DNA of 64,000 nt, from positions 4,836,001 to 4,900,000 of the forward strand of contig JACCLO010000002.1 of assembly GCA_029448655.1 (NCBI GenBank). Reading direction: 5' to 3'. The notes below the pieces were generated by a model, which saw only the letters and a list, made by a program, of their open reading frames with translations, was not told the origin of the DNA and ran no database searches. The position numbers and the translations under genes were made by a program. Below are positions 46,381-57,924 of this stretch, in pieces; positions within the stretch are counted from its first letter, which is position 1, and each line of letters begins with the position of its first letter. Source of the stretch: Wolfiporia cocos. Its lineage: Eukaryota > Basidiomycota > Agaricomycetes > Polyporales > Phaeolaceae.

Positions 46381-47028
46381 TGTCACAAGATTTTCCTAGT
46401 ATTAATACTATTTTTCCCATATTTCTACGAATTTATCTACGGTTTATACATCTTACTAGAGCTTAACTGGTTGGTAACGGTTTATAACTATTCGTTACAT
46501 ACAAGCCGAATGATGGCCGTCTTATCTCCCATAACGACGGTATCTAATCTACGGAAGTTCCCATAAAGTCACATGTCTATTCTTGTAGCCAATCGGACAT
46601 TTCGTCCGTACAACGTCATATCCATTAGATCAGTGGACCGGCATTTGGTCACGCCTCCAACTGACTAATGATTGCGCACTATTCGCTATTCGCGCGGCCT
46701 ACGCCGCCTACCTATATCCCGGTATTGATCGGCATATGTATTTACTTGTAATTACTAAGTACTTAGGTATTCGAGGACCTGTCCTCCGTATTGGGGTAAT
46801 TAGATTAGGTAATAAGACTGTTAGGGGTCTTATATAACATGTATATATACTACGATATCTGAGCGTTAACACCTCAGATTCTATTCATTGCATTTGCACT
46901 TCGAGTTAACAACTCATCGCGCACTGCTCTACTTGCTTATACAAGTTCTTGTCTACTTGACAACCTCAAAGCTACCGCCTAACCAGTAACCTCAACGCTT
47001 ATCTCCATAAGTGAGTAGTCTTGTGTCA
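46381..47028 (+). mobile_element. solo LTR nested in the hAT element
   Basis: A 648-bp LTR (TGTCACAAGATTTTCC...GTCTTGTGTCA) flanked by the duplication GGGTG (46,376-46,380 and 47,029-47,033). The TATATATAC box is near 46,842. Confidence 0.85.
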
Positions 47029-47153
47029 GGGTGTAAGTACATGGCACAGAGTGTCCGGGGGTCTTGACAACATGTGATAGGGTGGTCGGGGTCCTGCACG
47101 TGGCTGCTAGGTGCGCGCTTAGATAAGATAAGGGTTCAGGCTCTAGTCACTAG

Positions 47154-47528
47154 CTAGGCGAAAGAAATCGGCTTGTGACAGAGAGTGCTCAAGACTATGC
47201 ACCCAACAAGAATAACAATGTATCTACATACTTTACAAGGAATCCCAGTGAATAGAGTCGTCTGTAATGCCCTCTTCATCATCCTCCTGAAACATCTCAG
47301 CTTCATCCTCCTGAATAAGGATGTAATCATCAAGCATATACTCGACCTTCTCAACAGCTTCCAAATTGGTGCGCGAAAAATCCTATCAGCCAAATGGCTC
47401 TGCAAGCACTCGATCCACTCAAACACATTAGCCCCCAAGTGGGAGCGGCAGTCAGTGGAAGCCTCTTTGGCCCAAGAAAAGAGACATTCACATGCCACTG
47501 AGGATGCGGGTATGTGCAGAATATCCAA
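47154..47528 (-). pseudogene. hAT transposase dimerisation domain fragment
   Basis: The N-terminal 48 residues (ILHIPASSVACECLFSWAKE...SHLGANVFEWIECLQSHLAD) fit the hAT C-terminal dimerisation domain (pattern IPASSVxCExxFSxAK...R..L......LxCL). The rest of a transposase is missing, so the element is defective. This supports the hAT call made from the ends. Confidence 0.75.
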
Positions 47529-48151
47529 TGCCCTTCATCCAAGAGTAGGGTACACATTGTGATATTTCTATAAGACTTATGATAAGTGTACAACATCAAT
47601 ATACTTGATGAACAATATGCCACACACCGAGCCTCGTCATTTTGCACAACTTACTATATACTCAGTGAGTCCCTCGCTATCTGAAAGCTTGCTCACAATC
47701 GCACAATTAGCCCACAACCCACTCACCATTGCAGCACCATTGCAGTGCCAGCAGCCACAGACCTCTAATTACAACATTCTCTGCCTTACGAGCCTGAACT
47801 ACTCTCACAGTCCAAATGGGGTATGTTACATCCAGCCAATGTATAATTTGATGAAATAAAGCAGGGTAGAAGTTGAGAACATGTCATATATGCAAACAAA
47901 TGATCTGACATATTCTTGAATAATATGTTGTATGTTACATTAGGCAAATAGCAGTATTTAATAGCATGCCTAAGGCCAGCTTTGAGACCGGTCCTGGCCG
48001 GTCCTCGCAAATTTCACTATGTGCAGGGACCAAGGACCAGGACCACAGTAGGACCGGGACTGGACCGGACCGTTAATCAGTCCTATCCAGTCCTGGTCCT
48101 GGTCCTGTCCTTGGTCCTCAGTGGTCCCTAGGACAGGACCTCACAACACTA

Positions 48152-48714
48152 TCAAGCACTGAGTTGCTGTCAGCATCTTCAAGTTCACATTCCCACAGGG
48201 GACTTCACTCTGGGCACCCTTCGATGATCTCAGCCTGAGTATAGGAATGACTGTCTTCCTAACCTCAGGCTGATTTATGACCCTAGTGTACACTGTGACA
48301 TTGATCTGTAGGACACAAGCTCTGACGACTGCAGCTCAACAGGATGTAGGTTCATGCTCAATCGGACAAAATGGCCATTATGTAATGTCTCTAAGTGTGA
48401 AGCTACATCACTAAGGTAGGGGACACTAGGAACGGGCACCTTTACATAATCCGACCACATGATATTTCCCACAGTCAAATCCTGAGGATTCTCTGTCACT
48501 GTATGGCAATGTATTTTCGGAAGACATACAATAGGTGTAGAATAATTCAAATATAGTTTATGTACTGCAATAAAGCAGCTCAAAGCTAATCAAAAAGTGC
48601 TTTTGCTGTCTGCATATGTCACTGAAGTTTACATGTAAGTGCCCACCCTGGGCTGGGAACAAGGATGTTTAGACTTGCCTGATTTGTGACACCATGTGAT
48701 ATAACCCTGATCTA
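48152..48714. other. non-coding, contains a dispersed repeat
   Basis: 48,190-48,240 is an inverted copy of 35,762-35,811. No gene is supported. Confidence 0.4.
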
Positions 48715-48922
48715 TGGTGCTGGCGCCCTAGTCACCGCTACTTTTGTGCAGTGGCCAAATTCATGGGGTAACTTCATGTTAACCCTCAAGCAAGGCGCTG
48801 GCGCCAGCTGTACCCCCGATGCTGGACACTTTGGGGATGGTATGAGCTCGGAGATGGAATTTGACGTGTGATTCGATGATGGTGGAGATGTGGCCCAATG
48901 TATATACGTAAACTCACTATCT

Positions 48923-51633
48923 ATGCCACGCTCCAATAAGAAACAGAAAGCAGGTGAAGCTGCTGCTGCTCGAGCACGCGCTGGAAAGCAGTCTCACATA
49001 TCACAGCGAAGACGTCGTACAGGAGAAGCCCCCACGTCAGCTTCGCAACCGGTTTCCATTGATCTCTGCACGAGCTCAGATGAGGATAGTGAGTGCATGG
49101 CATGGATGGGGGGGTGTTAGCCATGCAATGTCATCAGACGAAGACATACCTCCCATATCTTTTGAAGGTGAGGATGACAACGACGCCGACGCCGATTTGT
49201 CCGAATTGGAAGGTGACGAACTATGGAAGAGTCTTGAGACAGAGCAGGAAAGGAGGACTTATGAGAGGGATGCCTTCAAGATCCTGATGAGATCAGTGTC
49301 TCAGAGAGTTTGGGGGCAGGCAGAAAGTAACCGGGCTCTGGGATACAATGGTCTGTCAGACAGAACGAAGCGCAGGCATGATAAGAGGCTTCGGGATGAA
49401 AAGGCTCACTGCAACAGGTTCAAACATCATATTTCATGGGTATATAGTACCACTTTCTGAGTTTGAACGCAGTTCCGATGCACAGTTCATGCGCACATTC
49501 TTCTCACTACAGAAGGGTTATACACTGTCGGAAAAGCCATCGGATGAGCCACAGAGCAGCACACATACCACAATAGGCTCTCAACAGTCCACATTGGACA
49601 GAGATGACATTTTCCGAGGGTATATATCTGATATGTCATCATCAGACTCGGACGAAGAGGACGAAGCTGATGATGAAGCTGAGGATGGACAAGGAGGCAG
49701 AGAGAACCACACTCACAGTGAGGAGCATCAACATGCCGTGCTTCAGCTTCTCATGTGTGAGGAGGAGGAAGAAAGCGACACAGATAGGGCCAAACTCACT
49801 GTGAATCCTGTCACCAATCTGCCACAGCAGCCCACTGTCCACTCCACTCAAACAACCAACTGCTCACCCTCTCCAAAGCACCGTAAACTTGACGTACCAA
49901 CTCGTGTCACATGCTATCGCATGAAGGAAACTCGTATGCAAGCCTTCGAAAATGCACTAGATGCGATTCAGAAACTCATAATATCAAAGCAACATACCTT
50001 TGTTTTGGGCGATCACAGCTTGCAGGCATACTGTGCACGTTGCATCGAGAGCTATCTGCGCTTGATTGTCAAATACAAGCACTCCAGGATTGTTGCATCT
50101 GAATGTGCAGCAAAGAGTCATGGCTTCACGATGAAAGGCCGGCATGTCAAGTCACATATGCTATTGCAGGATCCCACGGTGTGAGCTGAGCTACGTTCAT
50201 ATGTCAGGTCGAACAAATGGTCCATGAATCTGGAGAAACTTGCCGAATTCACAAAGGGAACCATGATACCTGCAATTGTACAGGAATATCTTAAAGAGAT
50301 TATTCATAGGGAGATGCCAGAAGGGTTGAAGAAGTATATGGAGCTTGAGCTTTTCCCACGGATTCACATGAAGGTTGGCCGAGGAATCTCTTTGAGGACG
50401 GCACGCAATTGTCTTCGTCACAAGGGTTTTCGGTACATTGAGCACAAGAAAAGCCTTTATTATGATGGCCATGAGCGGCCAGACGTGGTCAAATATCGCC
50501 AAGAATTCCTCCTGCCAACAATGGCACAACATCGGAAACGGATGGTTGAATTTGTGGTCGGTAACGTCTCAGAGGAGGTCAATAAGCAGCCTGTAAATTA
50601 CGTGGAGCGTCGGATGGTGCTTGTGGTCCATGACGAGATGACTGCTCAAGCTCACAATGGTAAGAAAAAAATCTGGGTTCTCAATGGTGAGCAGCCACTG
50701 CATAAGAAGGGTGCTGGACGGGGCATTCACCGCAGCAATGTGATTTGTTCCACATTTGGATGGATGAAGGATGCAGGGCAAGGCCTTGAGTACGGCAAAA
50801 ATCATGATGGATTCTGGAATGGTGAGATGTTTGTCAATCAGGTATTCTGCGTTCACTGCACAAGTAATCTTTACTCACTACTTGATTTATTACAGCTGAA
50901 AACAAAAATTATTCTGACCTTCAAGAAATTGCATGGCTCTGGGTTTCAAACTTTGATTGCTGTTGATCACTCACAAGGGCATTCCGCCTTTGCCGAAGAT
51001 GCACTTTTGGTGTCATGCATGAATTTGCGCCCTGGCGGGAAGCAAGCATGAATGCGTGATGGCTGGTTCACGAAGAATGATCAGAGGGTTATTCAGTCAA
51101 TGAATTTCCCATCCAATCATCTCGATCATCCCAATTCTCCCAAAGGAATGTGGCAGATTCTTATTGAACATGGTCTCTGGGTTGATGGACTGCTCATGCA
51201 ATGTCGTGAGAAATGTGACCTGGATGCAACAACTTGCTGTGCCAAACGAGTTCTTAAAAATCAGCTGGATTTCAAGGAGCAAAAAATTCTTGTTCAGGAG
51301 GTTATCGAGGATGCAGGCCACATGTGTATATTTCTGCCGAAGTATCACTGTGAGCTGAACTTCATTGAATATTTCTGGGGTGCTGTCAAGAAGTATCTTC
51401 GTGATCACTGTGATTACACTTTTCCAACATTACAATCCAACATGCCAGATGCACTGGCATCGGTAAGTGTGGAAACAATCCGAAAATGGGAGCACCGAAC
51501 TGTCAGGTGGATGGATGCTTATCACTCAGGATTAGGTGCAAAAGATGCTCAATTACAGGTGCAGGCATTCAGTTCTCGTCATTACAAGTCTCACCGCCGT
51601 GTTCCGGAGACTTTGGCATGCCAGCTTGACTGA
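48923..51633 (+). pseudogene. Tc1/mariner-related DDE transposase, broken by stops
   Basis: From MPRSNKKQKAGEAAAARAR the protein has an acidic region, then GYNGLSDRTKRRHDKRLRDE. A helix-turn-helix-like part follows (GISLRTARNCLRHKGFRYIE), then the catalytic core: VVHDEMTAQAHNGKKKIWVL (first Asp), IAVDHSQGHSAFAEDALLVS (second Asp) and LPKYHCELNFIEYFWGAVKK (Glu). Introns at about 49,090-49,138 and 50,844-50,895 keep the frame. In-frame TGA codons after DPTV (about 50,182) and after GGKQA (about 51,049) disable it. Both could be CGA mutations. This is a multicopy fungal family as I remember it. Confidence 0.75.
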
Positions 51634-51732
51634 TATGCCATATATAGGATAGTCAGATTAGTAGAGATGTCACTACTTGCTATATATAGTACCACTTTCC
51701 CATGCCTGGCCAAATTTGGTCATAGAAATTTC

Positions 51733-52232
51733 TGACACGGGAATATACCGCGTCACTAGCCCACATGCCCAATCCTAACGCAATGCCGCACCGCTCCTAA
51801 GGACCCTCTAACAAGAGCTTAAGGCTAACGTTGAAGGGCGAGACCTAGAGAGAGGGAGAGGGCAAGCCTAGGCAATCATGCAGGGTAATGGAGTATAACC
51901 CAGGGCGTACACCCCAAGGTCGAGATTGATTGTGTTAGAGACAGAAGGTCTCTAACGTTGACTTATATACATGCAGCGCACCATTGGACTATGTGTCTAC
52001 CCTAAACGACAAGGTCCAAGCACACTACCATAAGCATGTGATATAATGTGTCATGTGCAGACCGGGCCGGGGTATGCTTCAAGACGTTATCTAATCTAAT
52101 CTACTACAGCGCCTGACGAATGGCAGAGCGGTGGAACATACGGGAGAGGTCACGTGCCACACATGAGCACGCTGGTTCGAATCCCCTTGGTCGGAAATCC
52201 TATAACTCAGCATGTCACAATTAACTGTGACA
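51733..52232 (-). mobile_element. solo LTR nested in the DDE transposon
   Basis: A 500-bp LTR (TGACACGGG...AACTGTGACA) with duplication ATTTC on both sides. Its left end can fold (GACACGG/CCGCGTC, one mismatch). The inverted upstream box (CTACCCTAAACG) and minus-strand TATA are present. Confidence 0.82.
52118..52206 (+). other. tRNA-like sequence inside the LTR
   Basis: TGGCAGAGCGGT (A box) and GGTTCGAATCC (B box) fit tRNA consensus exactly, and CTGACGA can pair with TGGTCGG at six of seven positions. The A-to-B distance is longer than for a class I tRNA. It lies antisense in the U3 region of the LTR. It is probably a captured tRNA or SINE fragment. Confidence 0.4.
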
Positions 52233-52387
52233 ATTTCTCAATTTTGACTTTCAGAAAAATCTGTTTAGCCATTCTGGTCCTATCATTAATTAGAGCATTT
52301 TGGCTGGACGGTTTGTCTCTAGACGCCAATCTGAGTGAGCAGTAGGACTTGTACAAAAGTAGCGGTGACTAGGGTGCCGGCACCATA

Positions 52388-52674
52388 GGTGTGGCCAAAT
52401 CTCAGTGCTTGCAGAATCAAAAATGTGCCAGGAGCCTCAAAATGTGCAGAAAAAGTCAGAACCCAAAAAATCACTTTTTTGGAAATTTCTTGGTCAATTC
52501 TCAACATCTCAAGATTTCACTCAATAGGATTGAAAGAGAAGGTCCTTTCCCATCATTCCTATTGAGAAAATCCACAAAACGTTGCCAGTGGTCAATGCTA
52601 TTAGGGTGGTTGATATCAGTAGCACCTTGATTATGTAATGGGTGCCCGATCCTAGCATCCTCTACCTTAAGATG
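52388..52674. other. short spacer, no gene
   Basis: Only a short ORF without recognisable features occurs here. Confidence 0.4.
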
Positions 52675-53495
52675 TGTCACACACCAATTTCAAGTCTTTA
52701 GGCACAGTACCTTTTCCAATCATCAAGAGCACCCCCAACACTGGAAACCTGATGCCTCCACTAGAACCAAGCCCTATAAATGCACCATCATGGGCACTAG
52801 CTACTAGCATCACCAGCCATGCCTAGAACTCCCTGTCCAGTCCAACTGCACGGTCCACAACCACAAATGCCACAGAGTCATGTGACCCCAAACAGAGTAC
52901 AGTGAAGCCCAGTAGCACCTGAACCAACCAGCCCCCCACTACCTGGACTACACCTCGCATATGTACAACACGTAGCAGACTCATGGCTAGGACCAGTGAC
53001 CCAAGACTCACTCTTAGTGACTTCTGGTAAGAAGGGTTGCGATGATTGAGGCAAGTGGTCAAGAGAAGCAGTAGTTATTGGCTAAAGCGTCATGTAACAG
53101 ATTGATAGTTCTAAGGTCTTAAGCCTTAGACGTCTCAGTTTATATACATGTAGGGCACTACCTAAGAACTGCCTGCCCTAATGCTATGGGGTCTGTGTGC
53201 ACCAGCGGTAATGCTGTGTGCTTGCGTGGAACGTTATAGAAACATGTGGAATAGGCCGTGTAAGTGGTCATGTGTACATGAGTCAGCGAAGCGCGTCTAG
53301 ATAAGCCGGGCTGCTGACGATGGCCTAATGACTGTCGTCATGGAATGTGCTCGAATGTTCTCGTGGATACGAGAAGAATGATGGGTACGTGGTTAGGGGT
53401 ACTAACTACGTTAGATAGGACTTGTCATCAAACAAGTTGTAGAAAATTGGTATAAATCCAGGAAAAATTAGGTAAATGCCTAGAAAACTGTGACA
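52675..53495 (-). repeat. 3' LTR of the second Gypsy element (element G)
   Basis: On the minus strand it starts TGTCACAGTTTTCTAGGC directly after a purine tract (AAGGAGGGGGTAA). The TATATAAAC box lies near 53,140. The far end is placed at TGTCACACACC by the inverted-end rule and is less certain. The partner 5' LTR is not in the window. Confidence 0.6.
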
Positions 53496-53537
53496 TTACC
53501 CCCTCCTTAGACTTATCGTCTCGATAAGGGAGTATTT

Positions 53538-54299
53538 CTACATCCCGGTGGAACCAAATCCTCCTTCCTTTCTTTGTCCCATGGTGGAATATAGGTTGTC
53601 GTAACCTTTTATTCCCATAATGGTGACTTCGGGGTTGGGGACTGGCAGGATTAGCAGCTGTGCTATTTTGTCAGTGCTGTTTACGTGGTAGTAGTCATTT
53701 CCGAGGTTACGGATCATGACTTTGATTTCTCCTCTATAGTCCCAGTCTAGGACCCCTCCTACAATTAGTAGGTCTTTTTTGGCCATACCTGATCGTGTCA
53801 TGAGTTGCCCATAGTACCCATATGGGGGTAGGAACTTTAAACCGGTGGAGATTGTAGCCAGCTTCCCGGGTGGAATAGCCACATCTTCGGTGGATATGAT
53901 GTCATATCCTGCAGAATGAGATGTTCCGCATTCGGGGTATTGTTCTTTATGAACATGTGGATTGAAGTCTTTTGCAAAGATCACTTCTTTGTTAAAGACT
54001 ATGTTGTCGTCGACAAAGTTTCCGAAGGGGTCCCTTTTGACCCATCTTGATCCGGGTTTAAGAGGTTTTCCTGGAACCTCGTCTCCTGTATCGTAGCCAT
54101 CGGATTCGTCTTCGTCGTTGTTGTTTTCCCTAGGCCAGTCATCCAGCCACAGGAATCGGTCTCCCACTTTCCAGTTGGGATCATTGTCAGGATCTGCCAC
54201 CATGATATGCGGTTCTCCTTGGTTCGGTATCTGGTGTATAATTACACTAGAGATATCGGGGAGTATTTTGGATCTTGTCCTGGTACTCTTTCGTGTTGG
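53538..54299 (-). CDS. dUTPase domain at the C terminus of element G Pol
   Basis: A frame continuous with the chromodomain frame, after one TAA at 54,300, encodes a linker (PTRKSTRTRSKILPDIS) then the dUTPase. Motifs (numbered from Met at 54,203) are HSAGYDIIS (96-104), GQLMTRSGMA (132-141), VGGVLDWDYRGEI (148-160), STDKIAQLLIL (176-186) and GQRKEGGFGSTG (209-220). All five motifs of the trimeric dUTPase family are kept, including the motif-3 Asp. In element E the same enzyme lies between protease and RT. Confidence 0.85.
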   Translation of the reverse strand, partial: PTRKSTRTRSKILPDISSVIIHQIPNQGEPHIMVADPDNDPNWKVGDRFLWLDDWPRENNNDEDESDGYDTGDEVPGKPLKPGSRWVKRDPFGNFVDDNIVFNKEVIFAKDFNPHVHKEQYPECGTSHSAGYDIISTEDVAIPPGKLATISTGLKFLPPYGYYGQLMTRSGMAKKDLLIVGGVLDWDYRGEIKVMIRNLGNDYYHVNSTDKIAQLLILPVPNPEVTIMGIKGYDNLYSTMGQRKEGGFGSTGM

Positions 54300-54779
54300 T
54301 TAAGCATCAAAGGATTTCGCTTTATACTCATCGAGTATTTCTTTTGCTCCTCCTAGGTTGCTCTCGGGTTCCCAAGTGTCTGACTCCTGGGTGGTGTCTT
54401 TCCAGTGAATTAGGAATTTGTTCTTCCCTTGTCTTTTTCTGTGACTTAGGATAGACTCTATTTCCCATTCATCGGGTTCCTCCTCCATTTCTGGCAGGGG
54501 TTGCTTCTGTCCTTCTATCGTAGATGTTTTGTATGGATAGAGTTTGGATGCATGGAATACCGGGTGATATGCTCTGTATTGCGACCCCATCCTTAGCTTG
54601 AACGTTACTTTGGATAACTGTTCAATGATTGTGAATGGGCCTATCCCCCAAGGGGCCAGACTACGTTCCATGTCTTGGTAATCCTTGGTCTTAAGCATTA
54701 CTCTACTGCTGACACTGAAGGGTGTTTCCTTCTTTCCTTGGTCAGCGTACCATTTCCATCTTTCTCCCGCAATAAGCAT
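54300..54779 (-). CDS. integrase C terminus and chromodomain of element G
   Basis: A GPF module (GIGPFTIIEQLSKVTFKL) is followed by HPVFHASKLYPY and a chromodomain (EWEIESILSHRKRQGKNKFL, IHWKDTTQESDTWEPESNL). It ends at a TAA in frame with the dUTPase segment, which could have been a CAA codon. Confidence 0.82.
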   Translation of the reverse strand: MLIAGERWKWYADQGKKETPFSVSSRVMLKTKDYQDMERSLAPWGIGPFTIIEQLSKVTFKLRMGSQYRAYHPVFHASKLYPYKTSTIEGQKQPLPEMEEEPDEWEIESILSHRKRQGKNKFLIHWKDTTQESDTWEPESNLGGAKEILDEYKAKSFDA

Positions 54780-54806
54780 TGCTGCTTTTGCTTGTGTTTG
54801 TGCATT

Positions 54807-56299
54807 TCACCTTGCTTGTGCGATCTCGTTAAGATCCTGGTTATGCGAGGTTTCTATGCTGTCTGGTCCTGCCCTAGGATGTCTTCCCAATTCTAAGTAG
54901 AATGGAGAATACTTGGTGGTTTCAGAGGCTACATTGTTGTATGCGAACTCTGCTGTGGGTAGGAAATCGTTCCAGTTGTCTTTTTCATAGGTGTTGACAT
55001 AAAACCTTAGGTACTGTTCGAGCGTTTGATTTACTCGTTCAGTTTGTCCATCAGCTTGCAGATGGTATGCGGTGGTCATGGATCTCTCGATATCGAGGGT
55101 CTTGCACCACTGCTTGAATAGTTCTGATGAGAACTGTACTCCCCTATCCGATATGATTTGTTTGGGTAGTCCGTGTAGAGGGTAAATGTTACGGTTATTT
55201 TGATTTTTCGAACGCTGGCAGAACTCACCATGGGGTGAATATGATACAGGGACTTGTTGTGCAACCAACCCCCTGGCTACTCGTGACTCGTACTGGGTGC
55301 ATCCCCGGTTGTACTAGTGGATAGGGCGAGTTTCACCATTGACAGATTCCACTCTGTCCTGTTTCATGTGTATCATTTATTAGCTGATAGATGGTGTTCA
55401 ACCGCCATCATTCTTCGTTATCGTTTCAGATATAACACTTCATACTTATCAAACATTTGGTACCATAGCGTAAATAGTAGCAGTGACATCTGGGACGGAC
55501 TTGACCCCTGAAAACCCAACGTAGTATATAAACTCATGTATCTACTGTCGAAGCTCTTCAGCTCGACCTTGTTGTACAAACAAGAAGTCTTATACTCGTT
55601 CTCAAACGTAGGAAACTACGCTCAGTATTTTCACTCGAGCAACCAGACGACTAAGTCCTCGAAGTGCACACTGACTTCTCGGACTTAGGCGAGTCTTATA
55701 TTCTATCAGACTTGCACTTGAACAAATTATATCCTCTAACATGTATTGGATATCAAACGATCTCCTAGGAACTTCACCTAGGACTTGAAGGCATCTAACG
55801 AGTATTTGCCTTGCACACGGCAAACGTGCCTACGTGCAGAAGAACGATCTATATTCGCGACTCGAATATACGAACGGGTATTCGACCCGTAACAGTAAAA
55901 CCTTCCATATAGGACTGTGGCTAAATCCTTAGTTCCAAAGCTTGAACTAATAGGATAGAAATGGGCCCACTTGGTCAGTTGATCGACGACCACCATTATG
56001 GCGTCGACGGTTTTGTTACCTGACTTCACTTTGGGTAAGTACATGATGAAGTTGCAAGTGATGGTGTCCCAGGGGGACTCGGGTACGGGGTTTGGTTGCA
56101 GCATTCCATAGGGCTTTTCTGACCTATTTTTCATGTATTGACAGGTGTTGCAACTTGAGACGTAGTTTTTTACGTAGGTATTAACTGATGGCCACCAGTA
56201 GTTCCTGGTCAAGAGTTCGTATGTCTTCCATTGTCCGAAATGTCCAGCTGTTGGATGATCATGGTGTATTTCTACGACCTTTCTCCTGATTTTTGGCAC
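54807..56299 (-). pseudogene. integrase of element G, split by a B LTR
   Basis: The HHCC finger (HHDHPTAGHFGQWKTYELL...CNTC) is followed by WDTITCNFIMYLP, where the first catalytic Asp of the usual DFI is Asn. The rest of the core lies beyond the nested LTR: IISDRGVQFSSELF (second Asp) and QADGQTERVNQTLEQ (Glu). The Asn and the insertion both disable it. A TGA at about 54,806 separates it from the chromodomain segment. Confidence 0.82.
55197..55894 (-). mobile_element. solo LTR, family B, in the integrase
   Basis: A 698-bp LTR with duplication GTAAA on both sides (55,192-55,196 and 55,895-55,899). Confidence 0.9.
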
Positions 56300-56391
56300 A
56301 TCTGGAACATAGACCTTTCCGTTGTGGAGTAATAGTCCATTTTCGAAGTTCCATTGCTTTAATTCCTTTTTGAACTCTCTCGGTCCCGCTG

Positions 56392-57913
56392 TTAGAGTTC
56401 CTTGTACTTCTTGGTTACTTCATCGATTAACAATGCTAGTCTGATTTCCTCTAGCATATCGTTGTCCGGTGTACCTGGAACTTCCTGTTGTTCCGAAGTA
56501 ATTGCTCTTACAGCGAATTCTTCAGCAAAAAATTCCGGTTTGAGGAGAATATTGTCTCGATTGTTGAGCTTTACCCCCTCCTCATGGTCTGGTCTCCTGG
56601 ACAGAGGATCTGCAGTAAGCATTGTTTTTCCGGGTTTGTGGTGCAGTTTGAAATTGAAGCGCGTTAGATATAAACGCCCATCGTGCTTGTCTGTGCGTGA
56701 GTTTCTGAGCCGATTTGAAATATGTTAGGTTCATATGATCCGTCCATATTTCGAAAGGCTTTTCGTGTCCTTCGAGATAATGACGCCACTCTTCTAGTGC
56801 CCTTATTATGGCTAAGAGTTCTTTGTTGTATATCTCGTAGTTTCGTTCGGGTTCAGTCATTGACTTTGAATAATATGCGACTGGGTGATACTTGTTATCT
56901 GTCACATCTAATTGAGACAAGACTGCTCCTGTTGCGAAATCCGAAGCGTCAGATTCGATTCGGAATGGTTGATCCTGGTCTGGGATCCTTAGTATCAGTG
57001 CACAGGTGAACGCTTTCTTTAGTTCATCAAAAGCGTTTTGTTGATCTATACCCCAAGACCATTCCTGGTTCTTGCAGGTAAGTGATGTGAGGGGTTTGAC
57101 TATTTTTGAAAAGTCCTTGATAAACCTCCTGTAGAAGTTGGCAAACCCTAGGAATGCCTGGACTTCTTTTACTTTGCGCGGTTCGGGCCAGGTTTGGACT
57201 CCATCGTATTTTGTTGGATCCATTGCTACTTTTCCCTTGGAGATAATCATACCTAAATACTCGATCGAGGATTGTTCGAAAAAGCATTTTTCGGGTTTTG
57301 CGTATAAGTCACAATCGTGGAGCCTTTTCAGGACTCCTTTCACGATTTTTTGATGCTCTGCGAGGTCGTTTCCGAATATCAGGATGTCATCTAAGTAGAT
57401 AATGACTTTTCCTGATCTGATGAAGTCGTCTAGGACATTGTTCATCATTGCTTGGAAAGTTCCTGGCACGTTGCAGAAACCAAAGTACATGACGGTGGCT
57501 TCGTATAGTCCACGGTGCGTTACAAACGCCATTTTCCATTCCTCGCCTTCTTTTATCCATACGTTATTGTATCCCCATCGTAAGTCGATCTTTGTAAAGA
57601 TCAAGGCTTGTGCGAGCTGATCTATCAACTCGGAGATTCGTGGTATCGGATATTTGTTTTGTACTGTGATTTCGTTGAGCTTGCAGTAGTCTACTACCAT
57701 TTGGAGCCCTCCATCTTTCTTTTTTACGAAGAAGACTGGTGAGGCGAAAGGTGATTGTGATGGTTGTATGTAACCTTTGGCCAATTCTTCCTCGATCCAT
57801 TGATTGAGGGAGTTCCTTTCATTAGGAGACATGGCATAAGGTTTCGCGGGTTTGGGAAATTCAGCACCCTCTTTGATATCTATCGCATGGTCGTATTGTT
57901 TACGAGTTGGCAT
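56392..57913 (-). pseudogene. reverse transcriptase and RNase H of element G
   Basis: RT blocks are KKKDGGLQMVVDYCKLNE, FTKIDLRWGYNNVWIKEGEE, YFGFCNVPGTFQAMMN and catalytic YLDDILIF. The RNase H follows (FRIESDASDFATGAVLSQLD, RNYEIYNKELLAIIRALEEW, EIWTDHMNLTYF). Near 56,625-56,650 a frameshift moves the frame to LTADPLSRRPDHEEG, which continues to 56,392. Confidence 0.88.
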
Positions 57914-57924
57914 GCGGTAGCTTG

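Larger units (their letters stand above)
45972..48151 (-). mobile_element. hAT element, GGTCC family, with transposase remnant
   Basis: The ends are TAGTGTTGCGAAGTCC and GGACCTCACAACACTA. Flanking octamers are TCGAGCAC and TCAAGCAC (7 of 8). Subterminal arrays of GGACC/GGTCC occupy about 45,985-46,110 and 47,990-48,140. It contains a hAT C-terminal domain fragment and a nested solo LTR, so without the LTR it is about 1.5 kb. Confidence 0.85.
48715..52385 (+). mobile_element. TA-flanked DDE DNA transposon
   Basis: The left end TGGTGCTGGCGCCCTAGTCA and right end TGACTAGGGTGCCGGCACCA are inverted, and the match continues for about 38 bp (CCGCTACTTTTGTRCA). TA lies on both outer sides (48,713-48,714 and 52,386-52,387), as in Tc1/mariner-type insertion. 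It encodes one DDE transposase on the plus strand and has a solo LTR at 51,733-52,232. Confidence 0.8.
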
